Source of the DNA: Ahniella affigens
Lineage (GTDB): Bacteria; Pseudomonadota; Gammaproteobacteria; Xanthomonadales; Ahniellaceae
Length of the DNA stretch: 64,000 bases
Assembly (NCBI RefSeq): GCF_003015185.1
Contig: NZ_CP027860.1
Span: 4,640,501-4,704,500 of the forward strand
Direction: 5' to 3'
Program-made: the position numbers and the translations under genes
Shown here: positions 25,955 through 34,803 of the stretch, piece after piece
Layout: each line of letters begins with the position of its first letter
Numbering within the stretch: the first letter of the stretch is position 1
The notes under the pieces: generated by a model
The model's database searches: none
What the model was told of the DNA's origin: nothing
What the model saw: the letters and a program-made list of their open reading frames with translations, nothing else

Positions 25955-27022
25955 ATGGCTGATTGGATCGACAAGCAGGACCCGTTGCAAGCTTTGCTTG
26001 CCGAACTGAGTCAGGCCCCTGCCCTGGCACTGGATACCGAATTCGAGCGCATTCGCACCTATTGGCCGAAGCTTGCCTTGATGCAGCTGAATCCACCAAA
26101 ACCAGCGGCCCTGGTCGATACGACGGCCCCGCTGGACTGGCAACCCCTGGGGCAGTTATTGGCCGATGCGCCGCTCTTGATCATGCACAGCGCGTCCGAA
26201 GATCTGGTTGCGCTGCGCGCGCTCTGGCCGCGGCCCGCCAAGGCCTTGTTCGACACCCAAATCGCCGCTTCGCTGGCAGGCGTCGGGCACAATTTGAGTT
26301 ACCAGAAACTGGTTGCCCAGATGTTGGATGTGACGCTGCCCAAGGGCGAAACTCGCTCGGACTGGATGAAGCGACCGTTGAGCGCCAACCAGCTCGACTA
26401 TGCCATTGACGATGTGCGCTACCTGAATGAACTGCATGCCGCGCTGGTCGAGCGCCTGGAACACCAGGGACGACTGGCTTGGGTCCTGCAGGAAGGCGAG
26501 CGGATGTTGACCCAGGCCGCCCGTACTGCAATCGACAGCAACTTGCACCACGATTATCGCAATGCCTGGCAGCTGAGCATCGAGCAGCAGCAGCGCTTGG
26601 ATTTGCTCTTGGTCTGGCGGGAAGAGATGGCACGCAGCCTGGACCGACCGCGCACGTGGATCATGGAGCACGGCAGTGCCTTTCGCCTGGCCGAACAGAC
26701 CCCGGCCAATCTGCAGGCACTCACCGGTGTGTTGAGCCAGGAACGGGCGTTTCCGAAGGCCAAAGCCCAGCAGCTGCTCAAGTTTCTGCATGAACCACAA
26801 GACCCTCGACCGGAGTTCCTGCCCGCTCCGAAACCTGCCGACAAGGCTGATGAGATCCGCTACAAGAGTCTGCGCATGAAAATCGACGCCCTCGCAGCGA
26901 CGCTTGGTATTGATCCCGGTGCACTGATTTCCCGCCGGGTGCTGGAGTTTCGGCTGCGAACCGGGCAGTGGACCGTCGACACGGCACCTTGGCGCGCGGG
27001 CCTGCTGGAACCGTTGCTCTGA
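25955..27022 (+). CDS. rnd: Ribonuclease D
   Basis: 355 residues, close to the usual length (about 375). The DEDDy 3'-5' exonuclease domain (about 1-170) has Exo I 'LALDTEFERIRTYWPKLALM', Exo II 'LIMHSASEDLVALRALWPRP' and Exo III 'LDYAIDDVRYLNELH' (Tyr-x3-Asp). These residues bind two metal ions. An HRDC domain follows (about 205-285, 'RLDLLLVWREEMARSLDRPR') and a second helical domain to the end. The enzyme trims tRNA 3' ends and other structured RNAs in the cytosol. The start at 25955 follows the divergent SUMF1-domain gene by 45 bp. It ends convergently with the diguanylate cyclase gene, with a strong hairpin between. Confidence 0.93.
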   Translation: MADWIDKQDPLQALLAELSQAPALALDTEFERIRTYWPKLALMQLNPPKPAALVDTTAPLDWQPLGQLLADAPLLIMHSASEDLVALRALWPRPAKALFDTQIAASLAGVGHNLSYQKLVAQMLDVTLPKGETRSDWMKRPLSANQLDYAIDDVRYLNELHAALVERLEHQGRLAWVLQEGERMLTQAARTAIDSNLHHDYRNAWQLSIEQQQRLDLLLVWREEMARSLDRPRTWIMEHGSAFRLAEQTPANLQALTGVLSQERAFPKAKAQQLLKFLHEPQDPRPEFLPAPKPADKADEIRYKSLRMKIDALAATLGIDPGALISRRVLEFRLRTGQWTVDTAPWRAGLLEPLL

Positions 27023-27060
27023 GGCGCTTTGGGTCATCCTGAAGTGACACAGGTCCGCTC

Positions 27061-27094
27061 ACACATGGCGCGGTTTCATGCCGCCGCCATGTGT
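27061..27094. terminator. Bidirectional terminator-type hairpin between rnd and diguanylate cyclase gene
   Basis: ACACATGGCG (27061-27070) pairs perfectly with CGCCATGTGT (27085-27094). An inner CGG/CCG pair extends the stem. It lies between two convergent stops (27022 and 27130). Only a short T-run follows. Confidence 0.65.
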
Positions 27095-27129
27095 TCTGGC
27101 GCACGTCGATCCGCTGACGTTCTACCGGC

Positions 27130-29340
27130 TTATTGCCCAGCCACGGCAAACGTATTGCGTCCCGCCGCTTTGGCAGCGTAGAGCGCGTCGTCGGCAAGCT
27201 TGATCGCAACGTTGCTGTCCTCGACATTCTGCAGCCACGCGATGCCAATGCTGGTGTGGCAACGGATCGCGTAAATGTCGATCTGCATGGGGGCCTCCAT
27301 GGCCTTCAGCAACTTCTCGGCGATATGGCGGGCGTCGTCGACGGCCGCGCAGTCCTCGGCAATGATGACAAACTCGTCGCCGCCAATGCGGGCAACGAGA
27401 TCCTCAGTGCGAATCGACTGGCGCAGTCGCTGGGCAAATTCACGAATGACTTGATCACCCGCGGAGTGACCGTAGCGGTCGTTGATCTGCTTGAAGTGAT
27501 CGATATCGAGGTACAGCAAGGCCAGGCCTTGGTGATGCCGTTGATTGCGCGACAACGCCGTGCGCAGACTCAAGTCGAACCAGCGCCGATTCGGCAGGCC
27601 GGTCAGCGCATCCGTACGCGACAGCTCTTCCAATTTGCGCTCCGCGAGCTTCATCGCCGTGACATCAAACGCCAGCGAGTAGAAGCCGCGGATCTCGCCG
27701 TCGGGGGCACGATCGGGCACATAGCTGACACGGAAGAAGCGTTCGACGCCGCCATCGTCGATGCCCGACGATTCGAAATCAGCGCGCTCGCCGGCCAACA
27801 CCTGATCAATGTGCGGCTTGATTTGCGCATAAAGCTCGGGCGTGCGCGTGGCGGCAACTGTCTGCCCGATCATGTTGTTCGGGTCCGCCCGGAACACCGA
27901 ACGGTAATGCGCATTGACAAACTGATAGCGGCATTCCCGATCCAGGTAGGCAATCAGCGCCGGGGTCTGATCCGAGATGTTGCGGAGCAATCGCTCGCTG
28001 GCTTCCAGCGCCTTTTCGCTGCGTTGCTTCTGCGCCAGCGCATCGGCCAGGGTGCGATTCGAGCGTCGCTGCTGCACAAACAGCACACCAAGCGACAGCA
28101 GGCCCAACACCGTCATGGCGAGGACGGCGAGATTCAACCGCTCCCGATCTTCGGACGATTGCTCACGCGCCTTGGCCAATGCCGCTTCGGCTTCCAGACG
28201 TTGCAGTTCGAAATTCTGCTGGGCGTATTTCAGTTGGGCATCGAAATCTTCGCCGGCCTGAGCGCGCTCCTGTCGATCCAGATCGCGCTCCCGCTCGATC
28301 AATTCGTGCACCAGCCGCCGTGTCGTGTCGTAGTCGTGCCCGTGATCGGCTTCCAGACGGACCAAGTCGCGGAGCACGCGCAGCGCGTCGCGTTCGAGCT
28401 TCAAGCTGTCAAACGATCGGTACGCCAGGCGCAGGCGAGTGATCGCTTCGTTCCAGTTGCCGAGATCCATGGCCGCCAGACCAAGCACCTCCTGACCCAG
28501 GCCTTCGAGCTGTGAGTTCTTCAACTTGTCCGCGAGCCCCAGAATCCGCGTGCCTGCCGATACTTGCTCGGCCGCATCGCCGCGCGACCGTGCCAGGCGC
28601 GCGAGCTCCAAGTCCAGTTCGGCCGCAAGCTTGGGGTCGCGCATCGTCTCGATGACGGCGCGACCGTTCGACAGCGCGGCACGCGCCTGTTCGTTGTCTC
28701 CGAGAAATCCGCGGGAGCGCGCCAGGTTGCGCCAGAGCCGGGCCTCGATACCGGGCGATTTCACGTTGCCCAGTGCTTTCAGACCTTTTTCGGCTGATTC
28801 GATGGCCAGTGCATGTTTGCCGATGCGATCACTCATCGACGACATGGCCAGATAGATGTCGGCCAGCAACTCAGCATCGGGCACACGCTCAAGCTTCGCG
28901 CGGGCACTGCCGAGCACTTGTTCGCCCCGGGCAAAATCCTGAATAGCGAACCGCCCGCGTGCCTCGGCAATCTGGCCGCGCACGGCGAGCAAAGTTTGAC
29001 CGATTGCATCGGCGGCTTCGGCGGCCTGCAGGCCAGCATCGCGCTGACATTCCCAATTGGCCAGAACCCGGCAGGCATTGGCCTTGGCCAGCAATAAGGT
29101 GACTTGCTCTAGGCTGCCCGGTGGTGCCGCAACGAGCGCCTTCTCGATCTCGCTCAGCGCTTCGATTGGCTGCTCGAGCGCTTTGTCCTCCAGCGGATGC
29201 CGCGGCAGGTTGGAATGAACCTGCTGGGCAAGACCCTGCAGTGACACCAGGATCAACAGCAGCGCAACAACGCTGCGGCGCCAAGATCGGACGCCTGCAC
29301 GAAGACCAGCGGCAATGCGCAGTCGGGATAGGTGAGTCAT
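27130..29340 (-). CDS. Diguanylate cyclase with exported TPR region, PAS and GGDEF domains
   Basis: 736 residues from the ATG at 29340. The signal peptide is about 1-37 ('SVVALLLILVSLQGLAQ'). The periplasmic region of helical TPR-like repeats is about 60-370 ('KHALAIESAEKGLKALGN', 'LGNWNEAITRLRLAYRSFDS'). A coiled coil leads to a transmembrane helix about 400-420 (LAVLAMTVLGLLSLGVLFV). The PAS domain is about 465-580 ('ISDQTPALIAYLDRECRYQF') and the GGDEF domain about 575-736 ('DALTGLPNRRWFDLSLRTAL'), with an intact active site 'ARIGGDEFVIIAED' near residue 650 and an inhibitory I-site RTED five residues before GGDEF. It should make cyclic di-GMP in response to a periplasmic cue and be product-inhibited. 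It is divergent from the zinc-ribbon kinase gene across 168 bp. Confidence 0.9.
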   Translation of the reverse strand: MTHLSRLRIAAGLRAGVRSWRRSVVALLLILVSLQGLAQQVHSNLPRHPLEDKALEQPIEALSEIEKALVAAPPGSLEQVTLLLAKANACRVLANWECQRDAGLQAAEAADAIGQTLLAVRGQIAEARGRFAIQDFARGEQVLGSARAKLERVPDAELLADIYLAMSSMSDRIGKHALAIESAEKGLKALGNVKSPGIEARLWRNLARSRGFLGDNEQARAALSNGRAVIETMRDPKLAAELDLELARLARSRGDAAEQVSAGTRILGLADKLKNSQLEGLGQEVLGLAAMDLGNWNEAITRLRLAYRSFDSLKLERDALRVLRDLVRLEADHGHDYDTTRRLVHELIERERDLDRQERAQAGEDFDAQLKYAQQNFELQRLEAEAALAKAREQSSEDRERLNLAVLAMTVLGLLSLGVLFVQQRRSNRTLADALAQKQRSEKALEASERLLRNISDQTPALIAYLDRECRYQFVNAHYRSVFRADPNNMIGQTVAATRTPELYAQIKPHIDQVLAGERADFESSGIDDGGVERFFRVSYVPDRAPDGEIRGFYSLAFDVTAMKLAERKLEELSRTDALTGLPNRRWFDLSLRTALSRNQRHHQGLALLYLDIDHFKQINDRYGHSAGDQVIREFAQRLRQSIRTEDLVARIGGDEFVIIAEDCAAVDDARHIAEKLLKAMEAPMQIDIYAIRCHTSIGIAWLQNVEDSNVAIKLADDALYAAKAAGRNTFAVAGQ

Positions 29341-29406
29341 GGCCCTGCTTTGAATCCTGACCCAGTGTAACGCCGAAGCCTCGAGGCAAACAGGGCGTGA
29401 CGACAA

Positions 29407-29420
29407 TTGACCCAAGTCAC
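29407..29420. promoter_or_regulatory. FNR/CRP-like half-perfect box in divergent promoter
   Basis: TTGACCCAAGTCAC fits the pattern TTGAC-N4-GTCAA except at its last base. It lies in the 168-bp region between the divergent diguanylate cyclase (29340) and Ser/Thr kinase (29509) genes. A perfect version occurs at 32636. Its regulator is not known. Confidence 0.35.
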
Positions 29421-29508
29421 AGTCGGCATCGGCTCTGGCGTCCTGAGTTGCTTGGCCCGACACGCGTTGTCGACCGCAAGGCGGGCGCTTTCGGGCTAAC
29501 ATCGGGCC

Positions 29509-32500
29509 ATGGAGATCCGTTTATGCACCGATTGCGGCCACTGGTCCGAGCGCGGCAAGACCCGCTGTGGCCGTTGCGGTGGTGCCATCACGCTGGCCGA
29601 TGAGGTCTCGCTGCTCGGCCAGGAATTGGGTCGGTATCGGTTGCAGTCGGTGATCGGTTGTGGCGGCATGGGTATTGTGTTTGCCGCCGAGCATCTCGGC
29701 CTGGGTCGGGAAGTCGCGATCAAGGCGCTACTGCCAGAGCTGGACCACGCCGACATCATCGAGCGCTTTCAGCGCGAGGCCAGGCTGCTTGCCGGGCTGA
29801 GACACCCGCACATCATCGAGATTTTCGACTTTGACATCAGCAGTCAGGGCATGCCGTTTTACGTCATGGAAAGACTGCACGGGCTGTCCTTCGGCCAGGC
29901 CCTGGCGCGCGTGGGCCGCCCGCTCCGCCTGACCGAACTGAGCCTGGTCTTCGTCAGCGTCGCGCGCGCACTGGACTATGCCCATCGGCAGCAGATCATT
30001 CATCGCGATCTGAAACCTGAGAACGTCTACCTCGCACATGGCGAGCTGTCGACCGTTGTCAAACTGCTCGACTTTGGCATCGCCAAGCGGCTCACCAAAG
30101 ACAATCAGCAGTCACGACTGACCGAGACCGGCGCCGTGCTCGGGACCCCTTTGTATCTGAGCCCGGAGCAGTTGGCGGACGAGCCACTCGGCCCGGCCTC
30201 GGATCAGTTTGCGCTTGGCCTGATGTTTGCCGAGTGTCTGATTGGCGCACCGGTGCGTGGGCAGCAATCCCCGACTCAGATGCTACGCCTCGCGATGCAG
30301 GGCGATGTATTGGATGCCGGGCAATGGCAAGCGATTCCTGATGCCTGTCGCGCAGCGCTGCGCCGCGCATTGGCGTTTGCGCCGGACGCGCGGTTTCCGA
30401 ACTGCCTGATGTTCATCGAGGCATTGGAACTGGAGCGTGAACCGATCGATACCGCGTGGATAGAGTCACTCGGGCTCGGTCAATCGCGCCTGGTCCCAAC
30501 GCCCGCCCCCGCGACCACGGCACTGGACCGTTTGCCTGACGCTGACGACAACCGACCGATGGCACTGACGACGCCCGCGCCGGCCGTGACTCGGGCGCCT
30601 ACGCCGGTAACCCGCCAGTCCCAAGGTCCAAACGCCACGGTAGTCGCAGCCAAGGCGCAGGCTCGGCCGCGTCGATGGTGGCTGGCGCTTACTGGCATGC
30701 TGGTGCTCGCCGTGTTTGTCGGATGGTACGGGTGGTCAAGATCGGGAACTGGTGACGCCCCTTGGACTCAAGGCGCAGTGCAGGTTAGACCGGGTCCGAG
30801 TCTGACGCTACCTGCTGATGCGGGCTATCTGGTCGGTCTGCTTGACGCTGAGGCCTATTTCGAATCCTCGAATGGCCACTACGTGCTCAGCCTCGATGAC
30901 GATCTGCCGATCAGCGCGGTGCCGTCGAGCGAACGGATTCTTGGCGCCAGCGAGCAAGACGAACTGTTTGTGCAACAGGGCAACACCGTCAGTCTGCGCG
31001 CACCCCGGGGCGGCGACCAGAAGACCTTGGCAACGGTGCCTGACGACGCTAGCTGGATTCGGCTCGACCCCGAGGGAACCTGGCTTGCCTATGTTCAGGG
31101 CGACGCCGTGCACTGGTTTGCAACCAAGTCACCCGCAGCCGTCCGTTCGCATCCGCTATTGCGCGCCAGCGTGCAGTTCATGGCAGTCCGCGATGGGCAG
31201 CTGTTGCTCGCGCGCTATCAGCCAAACGATGTACTGATCCTGGAATTGGCGACCGGCGAGACGCGCTTTAGCACGCGCACCGACGTCAACCGCGTGTTCG
31301 ATATGGCGTGGCAGCCTACGCTGAATCGCTTGGCGATCTGCGGCTTCTCACCGATTGTCGAAATATTTGATCTGACCCGGCCCGACCGCCCGGTGCGTCT
31401 GACGGTCCCAACGCAATGCCAGGCCGCCCTGTGGATTCCGGAGGGCCCAACGTTGTTGCTGCGCGCCGACCGCAGCCTGGTGCGGTGGTCCGAGCAAGCG
31501 CAGGCGACCATGCCCTGGCCCGGAAAAGTCGGGAGCGCTGGCGCTATTTTGGCGCGGTTTGTCGCGCGCGATGGCCGGGTCTGGTTGTACGAGCCTGAGC
31601 TGCACCGTTTGCAGCAGATCGAGTTGGGGCCAGAACACTTGCAGACGTTGAACGCGCCGACGGGCGTCGAGCCCTGGGACCTCGCCGTCGGCCAGGACGC
31701 CGTGTATCTCGGGCTGTCGAATGGCTTGCTGGTCGCGATCGAACCGCAAGGGACCCGAACTCTGAGCGTTCACGACGCCGGCATTACGGACCTGATCGAT
31801 GCTGGGGATCGCTTGGCGAGCGCGTCTGATGATCGCACCCTGGCCGTCTGGAAAAAACCGGAACTCAGCGTGGCTTGGCGGAGCCGCGGACACGACTTTC
31901 TGGTCAATCAACTATGGCTCGCGCCAGATCAGCAGCGTCTATGGTCGAGCTCCTCCGATGGCCTGGCCAAGCAATGGCGCTGGCCCGATCTGGAGCCGAT
32001 GCAGCAATTGGATTTGAGTGCATTGTGTGGCCACCCGCGGACGTCTTTGCACGCTGTCTGGCTGAATGCGGCCCAGGACCGAGCGTTGTTCGGCACCTGG
32101 GACAGACGCCTGTTGTGGCTAAAACGCGACGGCGATCTCTGGCAATGCAAGAGCTTTGACGTGGCCAGCGGCGGCGGATATCGCCTGTTGGAAGTGCCAG
32201 CGGTGCGCGCCGTGTTACTGGAGGGCACCGAACCAAGCCGGTTGTACGCCTTTGACCTCGACACCGAGCGCTTGAGCCGGCTTCCGGATTTGGGCTTCGA
32301 CCTGTTGGGGCTTAGCCGCAGCCCGCGACCCGATACGGCCTTGGCAGCCGGCCTCCAATCCGTGCTGTTGATTCGTGGGACCCGGAATGCCGACCAGACA
32401 CTGAACTGGCAATTGGAACCAAGAATGTTGCACGGCCTCGGTCGCGGCTATGCCGCCGACTATGCACCGGCCCAGCACGGATTTGTCGTCGCTGACGACC

Positions 32501-32574
32501 AAGGCCAGGTCAAGGTCGTGCCGCTCACCCTGTTTCCGGGTTTGTTTGAAACCACCGCCGAGAACGCGCCATGA
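29509..32574 (+). CDS. Ser/Thr protein kinase with N-terminal zinc ribbon and extracytoplasmic beta-propeller
   Basis: 1021 residues. The N-terminal zinc ribbon has Cys6, Cys9, Cys20 and Cys23 ('LCTDCGHW', 'RCGRCGG'). The kinase domain (about 44-305) shows 'VIGCGGMGIVFAAEHLGLGR', 'EVAIKALL', the catalytic loop 'IIHRDLKPENVYLAH', 'LLDFGIAKRL' and 'LGTPLYLSPEQLADE'. A Pro/Thr/Ala-rich linker leads to one transmembrane helix near 389-410 (WWLALTGMLVLAVFVGWYG). The remaining 600 residues are WD40/propeller-like, with blades such as 'DRLASASDDRTLAVWKK' and 'QRLWSSSSDGLAKQWRWPDL'. The topology puts the kinase inside and the propeller outside, so the propeller may sense a periplasmic ligand or protein. 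The Gly-loop has Cys at the second position (GCGGMG), which is tolerated. The gene ends 109 bp before deoC. Confidence 0.9.
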   Translation: MEIRLCTDCGHWSERGKTRCGRCGGAITLADEVSLLGQELGRYRLQSVIGCGGMGIVFAAEHLGLGREVAIKALLPELDHADIIERFQREARLLAGLRHPHIIEIFDFDISSQGMPFYVMERLHGLSFGQALARVGRPLRLTELSLVFVSVARALDYAHRQQIIHRDLKPENVYLAHGELSTVVKLLDFGIAKRLTKDNQQSRLTETGAVLGTPLYLSPEQLADEPLGPASDQFALGLMFAECLIGAPVRGQQSPTQMLRLAMQGDVLDAGQWQAIPDACRAALRRALAFAPDARFPNCLMFIEALELEREPIDTAWIESLGLGQSRLVPTPAPATTALDRLPDADDNRPMALTTPAPAVTRAPTPVTRQSQGPNATVVAAKAQARPRRWWLALTGMLVLAVFVGWYGWSRSGTGDAPWTQGAVQVRPGPSLTLPADAGYLVGLLDAEAYFESSNGHYVLSLDDDLPISAVPSSERILGASEQDELFVQQGNTVSLRAPRGGDQKTLATVPDDASWIRLDPEGTWLAYVQGDAVHWFATKSPAAVRSHPLLRASVQFMAVRDGQLLLARYQPNDVLILELATGETRFSTRTDVNRVFDMAWQPTLNRLAICGFSPIVEIFDLTRPDRPVRLTVPTQCQAALWIPEGPTLLLRADRSLVRWSEQAQATMPWPGKVGSAGAILARFVARDGRVWLYEPELHRLQQIELGPEHLQTLNAPTGVEPWDLAVGQDAVYLGLSNGLLVAIEPQGTRTLSVHDAGITDLIDAGDRLASASDDRTLAVWKKPELSVAWRSRGHDFLVNQLWLAPDQQRLWSSSSDGLAKQWRWPDLEPMQQLDLSALCGHPRTSLHAVWLNAAQDRALFGTWDRRLLWLKRDGDLWQCKSFDVASGGGYRLLEVPAVRAVLLEGTEPSRLYAFDLDTERLSRLPDLGFDLLGLSRSPRPDTALAAGLQSVLLIRGTRNADQTLNWQLEPRMLHGLGRGYAADYAPAQHGFVVADDQGQVKVVPLTLFPGLFETTAENAP

Positions 32575-32635
32575 ATTGGCAGAAGCACATCATGACGCGC
32601 GCGGCATCAACCCTCACGCTGAGCGAGCCCACGGC

Positions 32636-32649
32636 TTGACTTGAGTCAA
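32636..32649 (+). promoter_or_regulatory. FNR/ANR/CRP-family-type box upstream of the deo operon
   Basis: TTGACTTGAGTCAA is a perfect TTGAC-N4-GTCAA dyad, the 5-4-5 layout of the CRP/FNR superfamily (classical FNR box TTGAT-N4-ATCAA). A -10-like TATGGT lies at 32671-32676. With a start of transcription near 32684 the box would be centred at about -41.5, the geometry of an activator-dependent class II promoter, and the deoC ATG at 32684 would be leaderless. The motif is seen; the regulator and start site are inference. Confidence 0.45.
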
Positions 32650-32683
32650 AGCTTTGAGCCATCCGCCCGCTATGGTCCGGGAC

Positions 32684-33481
32684 ATGAACGCGCCCGATTC
32701 TGCTGCCATTGCTTCTGCCGACTTGGCCAACCTTGCCCGTCGGACCTTGCCATTGCTGGACCTGACGAGCCTGAATGAACAGGACACGCCAGTCTGTATC
32801 CGAAGCCTCTGCGAACGCGCTGCGACGCGTTTTGGCAAAGTCGCAGCGGTCTGTGTGTATCCCGAGCACGTGCACGGAGCTCGCGTTCATCTGGCCGCGA
32901 TCGGCAGCCCCGAAATTCGCGTGGCGACTGTCGTCAATTTCCCCGACGGCAGCGCTGATCCGGAGCGGATCAAACGAGAGACCTGGCGCGCCGTGTCGGC
33001 CGGCGCCGAGGAGATCGACCTGGTCATTCCCTGGCGCTCGTTGCTCGCGGGTGATTCGGTCGCCGTCAGCGCCGCCGTCGACGCTGCACGCACCGCCTGC
33101 ATCAGCTTGCCGCTTAAGGTGATCCTCGAAACCGGCGAGCTCAAAGATCCCGCGTTGATTCGTCATGCCGGGCAATTGGCCATTGATGCGGGCGCGGATT
33201 TTCTGAAGACTTCCACTGGCAAGGTGCCCATCAATGCCACGCCCGATGCGGCGCGGGTCCTCTGTGAGTTGATCCGGGAGCAAGCGCGGCCTGTAGGCCT
33301 GAAGATTGCCGGTGGCGTGCGCCGAACGGAAGATGCGGGCGCGTATTTGGCCATCATTGAACACACGCTTGGCGCCGCATTCATTCATCCAGCCCGTTGC
33401 CGGTTTGGTTCCAGCGCACTGCTCGATGACCTGCAGAATGTGCTGTCCGGGCAGCGCCAGCAGGCGCGCGGCGGCTACTGA
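32684..33481 (+). CDS. deoC: Deoxyribose-phosphate aldolase
   Basis: 265 residues from the ATG at 32684, matching the length of E. coli DeoC (259). Earlier in-frame TTG (32654) and ATG (32672) codons are possible but have no better ribosome site. Class I aldolase features are 'EEIDLVIPW' (catalytic Asp), 'VILETGELKDPALIR', the Schiff-base Lys in 'GADFLKTSTGKVPINATPDA', the second Lys in 'GLKIAGGVRRTEDAGAYLAI', and a C-terminal Tyr (GGY) as in active DeoC. It cleaves 2-deoxyribose 5-phosphate to glyceraldehyde 3-phosphate and acetaldehyde. First gene of deoCABD, with a 2-bp gap to deoA. Confidence 0.93.
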   Translation: MNAPDSAAIASADLANLARRTLPLLDLTSLNEQDTPVCIRSLCERAATRFGKVAAVCVYPEHVHGARVHLAAIGSPEIRVATVVNFPDGSADPERIKRETWRAVSAGAEEIDLVIPWRSLLAGDSVAVSAAVDAARTACISLPLKVILETGELKDPALIRHAGQLAIDAGADFLKTSTGKVPINATPDAARVLCELIREQARPVGLKIAGGVRRTEDAGAYLAIIEHTLGAAFIHPARCRFGSSALLDDLQNVLSGQRQQARGGY

Positions 33482-33483
33482 TC

Positions 33484-34803
33484 ATGGCCTACCCGCCGCA
33501 AACGGTGTTGGCAGCCGTGCGCGACGGCCAGCCGCTGAATCCCAAAGCGCTGCATGAGTTTGTCTGTGGCATGGCCGACGGTCGAACCACCGAAAGTCAC
33601 ATGGCGGCGTTTGCGATGGCCGTGCGCCTCAAAGGGCTCAATGCGCGAGATACCACCGCCCTGACACTGGCCATGCGTGACAGCGGCGAACGCTTGACCC
33701 GCGCCCACCTCGGCGTGGATGCACCGCTGATCGACAAGCACAGCACCGGTGGGGTGGGCGACGCGGTGAGCCTGCTGCTCGCGCCCATGCTCGCGGCGTG
33801 CGGTGCCGCGGTACCCATGATTTCGGGGCGCGGCCTGGGCTTTACCGGTGGCACGCTCGACAAGTTGAGCGCTCTGGCCGGCTATCAGGCTCAGGTCGCG
33901 CCAGAGCAGCTGCGTCGCTGCCTGCAGGAAGCGGGCTGCGCGATTATTGGCGCTGGCGCCAACTGGGCCCCGGCAGATCGACAGCTTTACGCCGTCCGCG
34001 ATGTCACGGCGACCGTGGACGCCACACCGTTGATTGTTGCGTCGATTCTGTCGAAGAAGCTCGCCGTGGCGCTCGATGCCTTGGTGCTGGATGTGAAGTG
34101 CGGCTCCGGGGCCTGGTGCCAATCCGAGGCGGAGGCGCGCGAGTTGGCCGAGGCACTCGTCCGCGTCGCGACCGAAGCCGAACTGCCCTGCTCGGCGTTC
34201 ATCACCGACATGAACCAGCCGCTGCTGCCCGCAATCGGCAATGCCACCGAGTTGAACCTAGTGCTGGATCTGTTGCACGGCGTGGGCACGGCGCCGCGCT
34301 TCGTCGAACTCTGCCTCACGCTTGGGAGCTTCCTGCTGACCCGGGTGGGCCTCGCATCCAGTGAACCCGAAGCACGGCGGGCATTGCGCGAAGCCTTGGA
34401 CAGTGGTGAAGCGTTGGTCCGTTTTATCAAGATGGCGCGGTGTTTGGGCACTGATGCCGATTTGGATCGCGCCCGCTGGCGCGCGCCGTTGGCGCCAGTC
34501 AGCCTGCCGTTGCGCGCCGATCAGGATGGCTGTCTCGAACGTATGGACGCACGTCGTCTGGGCGAGTTGGTCGTTCAACTTGGCGGTGGCCGTTTGCGCG
34601 CGTCGGATTCGATTGATCCGAGTGTCGGCTTCTCACAGATCCGAGCGCTGGGCGACCACCTTGAGGTGGGTTCGCCGATTCTGATGGTGCACGCCCGCAA
34701 TCTGGAATCGGCCAGCTGGGCCTTGGCCGAAGCGAGACAAGCGATTCGGATCGGCTCGGCGATCGCGCCGCTGCCACTCGTGCTCGGGAGGGTGCAGGCA
34801 TGA
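33484..34803 (+). CDS. deoA: Thymidine phosphorylase
   Basis: 439 residues, the usual length for the E. coli type (440). Motifs are 'MADGRTTESHMAAFAMAV', the phosphate/ribose-binding 'LIDKHSTGGVGDAVSLLLAP', 'VPMISGRGLGFTGGTLDKLS', 'YAVRDVTATVDATPLIVASI' and 'VLDVKCGSGAW'. It phosphorolyses thymidine (and deoxyuridine) to the base plus 2-deoxyribose 1-phosphate in the cytosol, feeding DeoB and then DeoC. Second gene of the operon; its stop overlaps the deoB start by 4 bp (ATGA). Confidence 0.95.
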   Translation: MAYPPQTVLAAVRDGQPLNPKALHEFVCGMADGRTTESHMAAFAMAVRLKGLNARDTTALTLAMRDSGERLTRAHLGVDAPLIDKHSTGGVGDAVSLLLAPMLAACGAAVPMISGRGLGFTGGTLDKLSALAGYQAQVAPEQLRRCLQEAGCAIIGAGANWAPADRQLYAVRDVTATVDATPLIVASILSKKLAVALDALVLDVKCGSGAWCQSEAEARELAEALVRVATEAELPCSAFITDMNQPLLPAIGNATELNLVLDLLHGVGTAPRFVELCLTLGSFLLTRVGLASSEPEARRALREALDSGEALVRFIKMARCLGTDADLDRARWRAPLAPVSLPLRADQDGCLERMDARRLGELVVQLGGGRLRASDSIDPSVGFSQIRALGDHLEVGSPILMVHARNLESASWALAEARQAIRIGSAIAPLPLVLGRVQA

